From Bryobacter sp964387685 (GTDB lineage: Bacteria; Acidobacteriota; Terriglobia; Bryobacterales; Bryobacteraceae), in the NCBI GenBank assembly GCA_964387685.1, contig CAYLXK010000021.1, forward strand, positions 42,120 through 106,119: DNA of 64,000 nucleotides, in the 5' to 3' direction. A program made the position numbers and the translations under genes. The number at the start of each line of letters is the position of its first letter. The stretch's first letter is position 1. The notes under the pieces were generated by a model that did no database searches, was not told the DNA's origin, and saw only the letters and a list, made by a program, of their open reading frames with translations. This document shows, one piece after another, positions 7,237 to 15,415 of the stretch.

Positions 7237-10200
7237 CTAGTTGATCACGCGGACTTCCAGGCTGGTGATGGAACCACCTTGGTTTATCGACAGTGGAATC
7301 GAGAATCCGGTCGGCACGTCAATCGGGATCAGCGCGTTGATTTGATATACGCCCACTTCGCCGGGCGTCAGGCCCGCGTAAACGATCGGGAGTTCCCTCC
7401 CGCCCAAATTTACCACTGGCGTGACGATGGACTTGGCCAGGGGATCAGCCGGGGCGGCGAGACCCGCGTCGATGGCCGGGATTGTTTTGCCGAGACCAGT
7501 CAGATAGATCACGATGGAATCGCCCTTCTTGATAGGATTGGAACCCGTAAGCAGCAGTCCATTCCGGCCGTTCACAATCGTCGGCACCAGAGAGTCGATA
7601 CCCTCAACGACCGCCCGGAATATGCTAGGCGCCGTGCTAGCCACCTGCACGTTGAAGTTGTCGCTTACGCCGCCCGGCGTTCGCAGGATCAGCGTCGCGT
7701 TGCCGACGATTTCAAAGGGAATCTGCGCATTGATTTCAGTGTTGCTGACCAGGATCAAAGGGATGGGCAGTCCATTGACCGTGATACAGCTTTCGCCCAG
7801 GGCGGTCGGCAAGGGGCGCTCGGCGGTCGTTTGGCGAATCGGGCTTAAGTCGGTTCCCTCAATTTTGACAAGGCTGCCAGGCGCAAGCGCGGGGCTGCCG
7901 TCGGCGAGATTGCTGATGCGGGTTATTTTCGGGGCGATCGTCGCCGCGTCGTAATTCCAAGGCAGCACGGTAAAGCCCGATACGGTAAGCAACACGATGT
8001 TGTTGCGCGAGAACAACGGGGCTACGGTCCGGATGAAGGGCTGAGCTAGCGAGCTGACCAGCGGCGATTCGATGGTGCGAGTCCCGATCTGTGCGGTTCC
8101 CGAGGGGAACTCAATCCTTTGAATCGACCCAGGGCCGTCTACACCGCCTGAGCTTACCCGGAAGCCAGTGTTGTCGACGAAAGCGAAACCGTAGGTGGCC
8201 TGGGTGTCCGGTGCCAGCCGGCGGATCGGCACGAGCGAGCCATTGAGGACGAAGTTGCCGACGACGAACTGGTCGAAGGCGGAGGCGGCATAGGAGCCTT
8301 GCAAGGCCGCCGCATCTCTGCGCGACGTTACGAAAGAGTTGGAATTGCCATCGAAGAGGAAGGTCGTGCCGTCCGCCGAGGCGGCCAGAATCTTGGCGCC
8401 GTTGGGCGACGGGATCAAGACCGTATTGACGTTTATGTTGTTCTCGAAAACATCGAGCGTGGGCAGTTCCGTCGCCGTGCGCGACACGAAATCGACCCTC
8501 GAAATCTTGTTCTGAGGACCGGCCACGCGGCTGGCAACCAAGGTTGCGCCCGCCGCACTGGCGATGCTCCTCGGATAATGTCCGCCCGGCATTTGGATCG
8601 GAGTCTGCTGAGCCAAGGTCTCGAGCGAGAAGACATTGATGATTTGAGAATTGTCATTGCCGACGAGCAGGAAACGGCGGTCAAAACTGACGGCGAGTTG
8701 CGTCGGCGTGTTGCCTGTGCGCAGGGTCGCAACCTGCTGGTAAGTTACACCGTCGAAAACCAGTACGGTGTTGTTGTCTTGGCGCAATACGAAGAAGCGG
8801 TCTCGCGTCGGGTCGGCCAAAATGTCCACGAGAGTGCCGGCGACGTTAACACTAGTGCCACGTTGATCGGGCTCGCGCGAATTGATCAGGAGACGCACAC
8901 GCGGGGCAGAGTAAACCGATCCAGTCGAAACGATATCCAAGGTGCGGGCGACTGTTCCGCGGGTGTTGCTGAAGGTGAGCGGGTCGACGCTGACCGTGAT
9001 GGTCATCGGCGTCAAGCCGGAGATCGGGGATACCGTCACGCCTGCGGGGATGTTCCGGATCACAAAATCCGTGGCCTTGCCGCTGGCGTCAGAAAGGACA
9101 AACTGTTGCGTGGCTACGCGGCGGTCACAAAAGTTTCCGCGGAAAACAAGGTCGGTCTGATTGGAGACGACTTTGGGTTGGTTAGATAAATCACCGACCG
9201 GCAGGATCAAGACGCCGCTTTCGCTGCTGGCGTACACGGTACGCCCGTCGGAGCTGAGCAGGGCCTTGCCGGTCATGTTCTCCGGCAGGAAAACGCGATC
9301 CCGGACGCTGAGGTTGTCCGCTTCGAGAATTTGCAGGATCTTGTTCTGGTCGAACGTGTTGGCGCCACCGGTGGCGCCGCCGGTAGTACCCGTTGCCGCC
9401 GCGGGCGTCTCATTCATCTGCGCGTAGATTAAACCGCGATCCGTATCAAAGACATGGCCCCCGATGTTCAGGGTGCCGACGGGACCCGGGAATTGCGCGA
9501 CGTTGGTAAACGTTTCATTGAGCAGGGCCCAACCCACCAGTACATGGGTGCCGGACCGGTTCGTGCTGATGGTGCGCGGACCGAGGGGCGGCGTGGAAAC
9601 GCGCCCGCCCGAAATCAAAGAGCGGCCCACGTCGTAGCGATAGACTAGAACGTCGGAATCGTTGGTGCTGCCTTGGATCACTCCATAGATGCGGGTGAAG
9701 TCCTTGGTTGCTTGGCTCGAGCTGGCCACGACATTCTGCGGAAAGTTATTGAAAGCGACCGGCAGGGTCTTCACCGCTAAGTCCGGAATGGTGGTCAACG
9801 TCTGTGTGGTGCCGGTCAGAGGATCGAAAATCAAAAAGGCGTTCGAGGTAACCACCAGCGCCTGACCGTCGGAGCCGAAGGCCACGCTGAGGGGCACGCT
9901 ACTCATCGAAAAGGTCTGGCGCTGGTTGGATTCGAGATTGATCAACGTCAATGCGTTGCGCGGCTGATTGGGGGTGGCGAAGTTTCCGTAGTGGGCGATC
10001 AGTAAATACTTGTTGTCCGGGGACAACGCGAGGGCTCCGGGTTGCGGCGCCACGTTAAAGGACGTCTGAATCGAGCCCGAGATCGTCGACAATACCTCGA
10101 TCCGGTTGCCGGTAAAGTTGGCGACGTACAGCACACCCCGCTGCTCGTCCAAAGCGATATCGGCAGCCTGTCCGCCAATCACGACCGGGCGGCCAAAGGT

Positions 10201-10332
10201 GCCCGCCTGAGCGCTGAGTGCGAAAGCGGCAGACAAAAGCACCCACGTTGCCGCCAGCGCGCACGCCGCCGCTAGGCGCTTGGCGCCCAGGATTATCCGA
10301 GTTCGACCCAACACTGCACTTGCTCCACGCAT
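7237..10332 (-). CDS. Secreted beta-propeller protein with Solibacter-type C-terminal domain
   Basis: A 1031-residue secreted protein. The start at 10332 is chosen because GGAG lies about 10 bases upstream and a long signal peptide (to about residue 43, ending ALSAQA) follows. Residues about 45-350 and 480-750 contain repeated strands of the YVTN/NHL propeller type (LALSPDNKYLLIAHYG, LAVSFDRRFLLVGNDN). An Ig-like segment lies between them. The last roughly 240 residues match the pattern of TIGR03437 (ISNLADGSPALAPGSLVKIEGTDLS, then ALGESCITVNGLPIPL and NAQIPF), a domain largely restricted to Solibacter relatives. It is probably extracellular or surface attached. It lies downstream of the Tad locus on the same strand; whether it is a pilus-related adhesin is only a guess. 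Confidence 0.85.
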   Translation of the reverse strand: MRGASAVLGRTRIILGAKRLAAACALAATWVLLSAAFALSAQAGTFGRPVVIGGQAADIALDEQRGVLYVANFTGNRIEVLSTISGSIQTSFNVAPQPGALALSPDNKYLLIAHYGNFATPNQPRNALTLINLESNQRQTFSMSSVPLSVAFGSDGQALVVTSNAFLIFDPLTGTTQTLTTIPDLAVKTLPVAFNNFPQNVVASSSQATKDFTRIYGVIQGSTNDSDVLVYRYDVGRSLISGGRVSTPPLGPRTISTNRSGTHVLVGWALLNETFTNVAQFPGPVGTLNIGGHVFDTDRGLIYAQMNETPAAATGTTGGATGGANTFDQNKILQILEADNLSVRDRVFLPENMTGKALLSSDGRTVYASSESGVLILPVGDLSNQPKVVSNQTDLVFRGNFCDRRVATQQFVLSDASGKATDFVIRNIPAGVTVSPISGLTPMTITVSVDPLTFSNTRGTVARTLDIVSTGSVYSAPRVRLLINSREPDQRGTSVNVAGTLVDILADPTRDRFFVLRQDNNTVLVFDGVTYQQVATLRTGNTPTQLAVSFDRRFLLVGNDNSQIINVFSLETLAQQTPIQMPGGHYPRSIASAAGATLVASRVAGPQNKISRVDFVSRTATELPTLDVFENNINVNTVLIPSPNGAKILAASADGTTFLFDGNSNSFVTSRRDAAALQGSYAASAFDQFVVGNFVLNGSLVPIRRLAPDTQATYGFAFVDNTGFRVSSGGVDGPGSIQRIEFPSGTAQIGTRTIESPLVSSLAQPFIRTVAPLFSRNNIVLLTVSGFTVLPWNYDAATIAPKITRISNLADGSPALAPGSLVKIEGTDLSPIRQTTAERPLPTALGESCITVNGLPIPLILVSNTEINAQIPFEIVGNATLILRTPGGVSDNFNVQVASTAPSIFRAVVEGIDSLVPTIVNGRNGLLLTGSNPIKKGDSIVIYLTGLGKTIPAIDAGLAAPADPLAKSIVTPVVNLGGRELPIVYAGLTPGEVGVYQINALIPIDVPTGFSIPLSINQGGSITSLEVRVIN

Positions 10333-10560
10333 GATTGTTACTCTCCAAGTCCTCTGTCTTAATTCAGAATTTCTTTTTGCCTGAGTAGCTCCGGCAAACT
10401 CCAAGGGCTGGCCTCAACGCTCCGGCCCGTCCATTCGGGAGAGAGCCCATTGGAAGCTTTACCCGCTACCTTTTGGATGGAACTCCGGCTGGCAGATCGC
10501 TCCCTCGATGGCACCCGCCAGCCGGCGGGGGAACAGGCCTAAGCCTCCTCCCGGTAGGCA
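10333..10560 (-). promoter_or_regulatory. Structured leader region before the propeller gene
   Basis: 228 non-coding bases between the 31-residue ORF and the propeller gene. Read on the minus strand it holds two hairpins. One has arms CCGGCTGGC and GCCAGCCGG (10485-10525). The other has stem TTTGCC/GGCAAA with an inner GAG/CTC (10376-10398), about 45 bases before the start codon. Neither has a T-rich tail, so simple terminators are unlikely. The phrase CTCAGGCAAAA recalls the 3' part of glycine riboswitches, but the rest of that aptamer is not evident. A structured 5' leader is plausible; the class is unassigned. Confidence 0.35.
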
Positions 10561-10656
10561 CTACTCGTCAACGTTTTTCTTGCGGCGCAGCACGATCAGA
10601 CCCAGCAGGCCCAGAGCGAGCGAAGCGCAGATGATGCGAAACATTGAGGCATCCAT
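10561..10656 (-). CDS. 31-residue single-helix membrane peptide in the Tad locus
   Basis: A 31-codon reading frame too short for usual gene calling. It begins with ATG at 10656 and has a very good ribosome site (GGAG, 7 bases spacing). The peptide has a short polar N-terminus, one hydrophobic helix (ASLALGLLGLIVL) and a basic tail RRKK. This looks like an isolated C-terminal membrane anchor of the kind seen in PEP-CTERM or LPXTG proteins. It lies between tadC and the propeller gene on the same strand. It is not a Flp pilin, since no prepilin cleavage motif is seen. Expression is inferred only from the ribosome site. Confidence 0.5.
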   Translation of the reverse strand: MDASMFRIICASLALGLLGLIVLRRKKNVDE

Positions 10657-10750
10657 GTTTTTGTCTCCTTTCCACTTGCGTTTGACTTTCTAGCGACCGA
10701 TTCACGGCTTTACAAAGATATTCGGCAGTTCCAACCCAAAACTTCACCCA

Positions 10751-11671
10751 CTACATGTTGTTCATCATCGGGACGAGTTCGCGGATGATCTTCATGGTGA
10801 TCGGCCCGACGGTGACAATGAAGAGCGTCGGAAGAATGCAGAAGAAGATCGGAAAGACGAGCTTGACGCCGAGCTTGGCGGCCTTCTCTTCGGCAATCTG
10901 GCGCGCTTGGACCCGCATATAGTCCGCGTGTTGACGCAGACTCTGCGCTACACCGGTACCGAAGCGATCGGCCTGAATCAGAACGGCGACCAGCTTTTTC
11001 AGATCCTCGACCGAAGTCCGCTCCGCAAGATTGCGCAACGCCTCGGCACGCCGCTTGCCGGCCTTCAGCTCCAGGTTGACCAACATGAACTCTTCGCAGA
11101 TTTCAGGATGGGCATGCTCGAGTTCTTTGGACACCTGCAGGATGGCCTGATCGAGACCCAAGCCGCTCTCGACGCAAACGACGAGAAGGTCGAGGCCGTT
11201 GGCTAGGCCCCGCTGCACCTGCTTGGCCCGCCGCTTGGACATGATGTTCACGTATTCGTTCGGCCCGAAGAAGCCGGCGGCGACACTGGCAATGATGGCC
11301 AGAAACTTGTTGCTCGCGTCGGCCGCAGAACCGGCCACCAGCAGGCCCATGACGATGGGGATCACGGCTCCGAAAAAAACCTTGGATCCATAGAAAATCT
11401 TCAGCGCGTTGGGGCCGCGGAAGCCCGCTCGAATGAGGCGCCGCTGCATTACGGATACGTCCTTGGGAGAAGCGGGCAGGACATCGCCCAGCTTCTGTAC
11501 GAGTTCGTGGAAGACGAGACTCGGATGCTTGGGCATGTTCTCCACGGCCTCTACCGAGACGCCCGTTACGCGCTCAATGGCCTCCTTCGGCTGTACATAC
11601 ATGCGCATTCCTAGGGTCGAGATCGCAACGGCGACCAGCAGGAAAATAACAAAGGCGGCGAGGATCATCAT
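10751..11671 (-). CDS. tadC: Tad pilus inner-membrane platform protein TadC
   Basis: A 306-residue GspF-type membrane protein of the Tad secretion system. An N-terminal helix (residues 1-22), two central helices (about 96-145) and a C-terminal helix (about 270-295) flank a cytoplasmic T2SSF domain with the GLDLLVVCVESGLGLDQAI signature. TadC pairs with TadB to form the platform on which the ATPase TadA assembles Flp pili. Its size and place directly after tadB support the call. It ends the recognised core of the tad gene run. Confidence 0.9.
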   Translation of the reverse strand: MMILAAFVIFLLVAVAISTLGMRMYVQPKEAIERVTGVSVEAVENMPKHPSLVFHELVQKLGDVLPASPKDVSVMQRRLIRAGFRGPNALKIFYGSKVFFGAVIPIVMGLLVAGSAADASNKFLAIIASVAAGFFGPNEYVNIMSKRRAKQVQRGLANGLDLLVVCVESGLGLDQAILQVSKELEHAHPEICEEFMLVNLELKAGKRRAEALRNLAERTSVEDLKKLVAVLIQADRFGTGVAQSLRQHADYMRVQARQIAEEKAAKLGVKLVFPIFFCILPTLFIVTVGPITMKIIRELVPMMNNM

Positions 11672-11728
11672 GGCGGTGGGCTCTCCTTGGACGTCGTACT
11701 TTAGACGTCGTGCTTTAGACTTCGAACT

Positions 11729-12703
11729 CTAGACTTCGATCTTTACGATCTGTTGGATGATGAAATACCCCAGCATCTGCAGGCCGAGGGCGGCGGCGAG
11801 CATCATGTTGCCCACCTCATCGTTAAAAAAGAACAGGATGTACTCGCGGTTGGTGAAGAACATCAGGACCGAAACGGCGATTGGAATCGAAGACAGGGAC
11901 ATCCCCGTCATGCGTCCGTGGGCCGAAATCGCCCGGATCTTGCCGCGTAGTTTGAAGCGTTCGCGGATCACATAGGCCAATTTGTCGAGGATCTCAGCCA
12001 GGTTGCCGCCCGTCCGTTTCTGCAGGATCACCGCAGAAACGAAAAACTGCACGTCCAGCAACGGGACCCGTTTGGCCAGCTTCTCGAGAGCGACGTCCAG
12101 CGGAAGGCCGAGATTGTGCTCCTCGAAGGCCCGTTTGAATTCCCCCGCCAGCGGCTCCTGAAATTCCCGGTGGATCATTTCCAGCGACACCGAGAAGGCG
12201 TGTCCGGCCCGCATGGAACGGCTGACAAACTCGAGAGAATCTGGAAAGAGTTCCTCAAAGCGATGCAATCGCGAGGCGCGCTTGCGCAAGACGTGCAGGA
12301 TCGGCAGCATGGCGAGACCAGCCGCCGGGATCAACCCGAGCACCCGGTACTTCGGCGGAAGAAAGAAGTGAACCAGCAGGTATCCGACCAAGAAACAGCC
12401 CAAGCAAGCGTGCACCAACCGGGTAACGCGCCACTTGATTCCCGCCTGCTCGAGCAGAGTTTGCAATTTGGGTTGCAGGTCGAACTTCTTCATCAGCTTC
12501 AAGGCGAATCGTCCCGTTTGGACATCCTCAACCTCGATCAGCGCTGGACGTTTTTCCTTAGACTTGACCTTGGCCTGGGGCTCCTTGCCAGCCAGGCGGG
12601 ACTTGATCTTGTCCACATCCTTGGTACGGAAGACGTTGGAAATGAGGTACCAGATCACCATCGACCCGACCCAGACGGCTATAGCAATCGCGACAAAGAG
12701 CAT
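11729..12703 (-). CDS. tadB: Tad pilus inner-membrane platform protein TadB
   Basis: A 324-residue GspF-type protein. It has an N-terminal helix, a cytoplasmic stretch, two central helices (about residues 95-135), a T2SSF domain (LFPDSLEFVSRSMRAGHAFSVSLE, LLDVQFFVSAVILQKRTGGNLAE) and C-terminal helices. It is the partner of TadC in the inner-membrane platform of the type IVc (Tad) pilus. The gene order tadA-tadB-tadC is the standard one. It lies 31 bases after tadA and 57 bases before tadC. Confidence 0.9.
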   Translation of the reverse strand: MLFVAIAIAVWVGSMVIWYLISNVFRTKDVDKIKSRLAGKEPQAKVKSKEKRPALIEVEDVQTGRFALKLMKKFDLQPKLQTLLEQAGIKWRVTRLVHACLGCFLVGYLLVHFFLPPKYRVLGLIPAAGLAMLPILHVLRKRASRLHRFEELFPDSLEFVSRSMRAGHAFSVSLEMIHREFQEPLAGEFKRAFEEHNLGLPLDVALEKLAKRVPLLDVQFFVSAVILQKRTGGNLAEILDKLAYVIRERFKLRGKIRAISAHGRMTGMSLSSIPIAVSVLMFFTNREYILFFFNDEVGNMMLAAALGLQMLGYFIIQQIVKIEV

Positions 12704-12734
12704 TTTTAGAGTCCTCCCCTAGGCATCTGGCGGC

Positions 12735-14096
12735 TTATACTTCTTCCACTTCGTCGAAGAGGTCCGGCCGCAGCCGAATGCCCGCCGCCAGCAGTTTTTC
12801 GTAAAATTTGGGACGTATTCCGGTGGCCGCAAAGCGTCCGAGCACCTTGCCCTCGGGCGAAAGGCCGCGTTTTTCGAAAACGAAGATGTCCTGGATGGTC
12901 ACGACGTCTCCTTCCATGCCCGTGACCTCCGTAACCGAGGTGACGCGGCGGGAACCGTCGCTGAGACGCGAGGCTTGGACGAACAAATTGACGGCGCTCG
13001 CCACCTGCTGGCGGATGGATTCCAGCTTCATGTTTGAATTCGCCAAGCTCACCATGACTTCAAGACGCGATACCGCGTCGCGCGGGGAGTTGGCGTGGAC
13101 CGTGGTCAAGCTACCGTCGTGACCCGTGTTCATCGCCTGCAACATATCGAGGGCTTCCTCGCCGCGGACTTCGCCAACGACGATCCGGTCGGGACGCATA
13201 CGCAGGCTGTTGACCAGCAGTTCACGCTGGCGCACCGCGCCGTGGCCTTCGAGGTTCGGGGGCCTGGTTTCCAGTCGCGCCACGTGTGGCTGCTTGAGTT
13301 GCAATTCCGCGGCGTCTTCGATGGTGACGATGCGTTCCTTGGGGCTGATGAAGAAGCTGAGGGCGTTGAGAAGCGTCGTTTTCCCCGCGCCCGTGCCGCC
13401 TGCGATGATGATGTTTAGTTTGGCCTTGACGGCGGCTTCCAGCAGTTCCATCATGCCCCGGGTCATCGCCTTGCGGTCGACGAGATCGGGGGGCATCAGC
13501 TTATCGGTGGAGAAGCGACGAATGGAGAGCAAGGGGCCGTCGACGGCTAGGGGAGGAATAATGGCGTTGACGCGGCTTCCGTCAAGGAGTCGGGCATCGA
13601 CCATGGGATTGGATTCGTCGATGCGGCGTCCGACTTGACTAACGATTTTGTCGATAATGCGCAGCAAGTGGGCATCGTCGCGAAACGTCACGTTCGACAG
13701 TTCAAGCAGGCCCTTGCGCTCCACATAGACTTGCTTGTGGGTGTTGACGAGAATATCGGAGATGGTCGGATCTTGCAGCATGGCTTCAAGCGGCCCGAGG
13801 CCGAAAACTTCGTCGAGAACCTCGTCGCAAATCTGTTGTTTCTCGAGCGCACTCAACAAGGTAGGCTCGGCGTCGATTAAGGCGATGAGGGCCTGCCGCA
13901 CTTCGCCCCGCACCCGTTGGTTGTCAATGGTCGCTAGAGCCTCGAGGTTGATTTTGTCGAGCAGCTTACGGTGGAGGGTGAATTTCAGCTCCTGGTACTC
14001 GGGCTTCAGTTGAACGCGCGGCTTTCCGGCGTTCTTTAATAGCCTCTGCTCCCAGCTCAGCTGTTGCTTGGACCCGTTGTCGAGAGAAGAAATCAT
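12735..14096 (-). CDS. tadA: Tad pilus assembly ATPase TadA/CpaF
   Basis: A 453-residue secretion ATPase of the CpaF/TadA branch. Walker A is GGTGAGKTT (residues 233-241). It is followed by an Asp box (IVTIEDAAELQL), a Walker B region (RIVVGEVRGEEALDMLQAMNTGHDGS) and a His box (TTVHANSP). The N-terminal 100 residues are the typical helical CpaF N-domain. The protein forms a cytoplasmic hexamer that powers Flp pilus extension, and in some species retraction. All the catalytic motifs are intact. It sits between cpaE and tadB as usual. Confidence 0.95.
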   Translation of the reverse strand: MISSLDNGSKQQLSWEQRLLKNAGKPRVQLKPEYQELKFTLHRKLLDKINLEALATIDNQRVRGEVRQALIALIDAEPTLLSALEKQQICDEVLDEVFGLGPLEAMLQDPTISDILVNTHKQVYVERKGLLELSNVTFRDDAHLLRIIDKIVSQVGRRIDESNPMVDARLLDGSRVNAIIPPLAVDGPLLSIRRFSTDKLMPPDLVDRKAMTRGMMELLEAAVKAKLNIIIAGGTGAGKTTLLNALSFFISPKERIVTIEDAAELQLKQPHVARLETRPPNLEGHGAVRQRELLVNSLRMRPDRIVVGEVRGEEALDMLQAMNTGHDGSLTTVHANSPRDAVSRLEVMVSLANSNMKLESIRQQVASAVNLFVQASRLSDGSRRVTSVTEVTGMEGDVVTIQDIFVFEKRGLSPEGKVLGRFAATGIRPKFYEKLLAAGIRLRPDLFDEVEEV

Positions 14097-14119
14097 CGTA
14101 TTGCCTTTTCGTTAAGGAT

Positions 14120-15334
14120 TTAGGTCTGGGAAAGCGCCGGCCGCGGCGCCTCCAGCAGGTTGGCGGCCCGTTTTTTTTCCGTATCGCCGCCCCCCGCCGT
14201 TTTTCGTGCCAGGGATTCGAAGGCCCGCCCCAGTTCGCAGTCCTGCCCCAACGGTTGTCCCAGAGTCACTACCCGGTGTAGAGAAAAATAGTCGTTGGGA
14301 AACATCGCCTCGACCGGGCTGTTAAAGATCTTTTCGAGGTCGCCCAAACCGATTCCGTCCCGTTTGTTCACTCGGTTTACGACCAGTTTGTAGCGGTCCC
14401 GGGTCAGGCCCAATTGCCCCAGCATGCTGATGGCTTTGCGAGCCAGGTGGAGGCTGGGCAGCTCACTCGTCGAGACCAGAAACATCGAGTCGGCCTCGGT
14501 GAGCATCAATAGGCTGGGCCGGGAGAAGATTGCCGGGAGATCCACCACGATCCAGTCATAGAGCATCCGCGCGTATTGCAACACCGCATGCAGACGGTCA
14601 CTGGGAACCTCCCCCGCCGCGGGCGCCTCGGGCGCAGGCAGGATATCGACCCCCGAGCAGTGCGCCACCAAAGAACTCCAAACGGCAGGAGTTAGCCGGT
14701 TATGATGCTCGATCGCATCGACAAACGAATAGGGGTGGTTGAGCTTTAGATAAAACCCGATGGTGCCACCCATCAAGTCCAGATCGACAAGCAATACCCG
14801 CTTGCCCGTCATTCTTTTCAGGGTGAAAGCAATTTGCGCGCTCATGGTTGAAGCCCCGGAGCCAGGCTTCGTACTGGCAAAAGCCAAGACTTTGCCCAGC
14901 TCGCGTTCGCCCGTTTGCTCGGGTTCCTTCAACCGCGAGAGCCGCTCGGCGACCTCGGACTGGACCGACGATTCAAAGGGCGCAAAAAGGAAATCGCAGG
15001 CTCCCAGGCGAAGACTGCGTAGGAGCGCGTCTGTGTCGTTTTGCCGGTGGATGCCAATCACACTGACAGCACAGCCGGAATCGGAGATCCATTGCATGAC
15101 TTCGCAGGCGCTCTCGATATTGCCTGCCAGATCGACGAAGACGACGTCCGGCTGCAACTGCCGGAGCCGAAGCTCGAGCGTTTGTTTCGGAGGATACCCT
15201 TTAAGGTCGCTTACGATCTGGAAAGCCCGGGTGGATTCCACCGACGCGGCAAACTGGGCGGCCAACTCGCGATCCTGGGCAACCAGGATCGCGGTTAATT
15301 CTCCGCCGTTTCTGCCGTATGCCGTCGAGGCCAT
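14120..15334 (-). CDS. cpaE: Pilus assembly localisation ATPase CpaE/TadZ
   Basis: A 404-residue MinD/ParA-like protein. The N-terminal 120 residues form a receiver-like domain, and the C-terminal domain starts with a deviant Walker A (STKPGSGASTMSAQIAF) followed by VLLVDLDLMGGT. The second Lys of the canonical KGGxGKST is replaced by Ala, a change seen in other TadZ/CpaE proteins, so ATP binding may be weak. TadZ-type proteins place the pilus machine at the cell pole. The neighbouring cpaC and tadA support the call. Confidence 0.85.
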   Translation of the reverse strand: MASTAYGRNGGELTAILVAQDRELAAQFAASVESTRAFQIVSDLKGYPPKQTLELRLRQLQPDVVFVDLAGNIESACEVMQWISDSGCAVSVIGIHRQNDTDALLRSLRLGACDFLFAPFESSVQSEVAERLSRLKEPEQTGERELGKVLAFASTKPGSGASTMSAQIAFTLKRMTGKRVLLVDLDLMGGTIGFYLKLNHPYSFVDAIEHHNRLTPAVWSSLVAHCSGVDILPAPEAPAAGEVPSDRLHAVLQYARMLYDWIVVDLPAIFSRPSLLMLTEADSMFLVSTSELPSLHLARKAISMLGQLGLTRDRYKLVVNRVNKRDGIGLGDLEKIFNSPVEAMFPNDYFSLHRVVTLGQPLGQDCELGRAFESLARKTAGGGDTEKKRAANLLEAPRPALSQT

Positions 15335-15415
15335 TTCCCGATCTCCTGTTTCCTAACTTCGTTTCTTGTATGGCCCTGTAACCCGGCCAGATGATTGCTT
15401 CGCTCCGCGTTTTTC

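Noticed and set aside
8299..9189. 296-codon plus-strand frame inside the propeller gene
   Set aside because: Arg/Asp-rich translation typical of an antisense shadow in GC-rich DNA.
10333..10400. Glycine riboswitch
   Set aside because: Only the CTCAGGCAAAA phrase matches; the other conserved aptamer blocks are missing and the downstream gene is unrelated to glycine.
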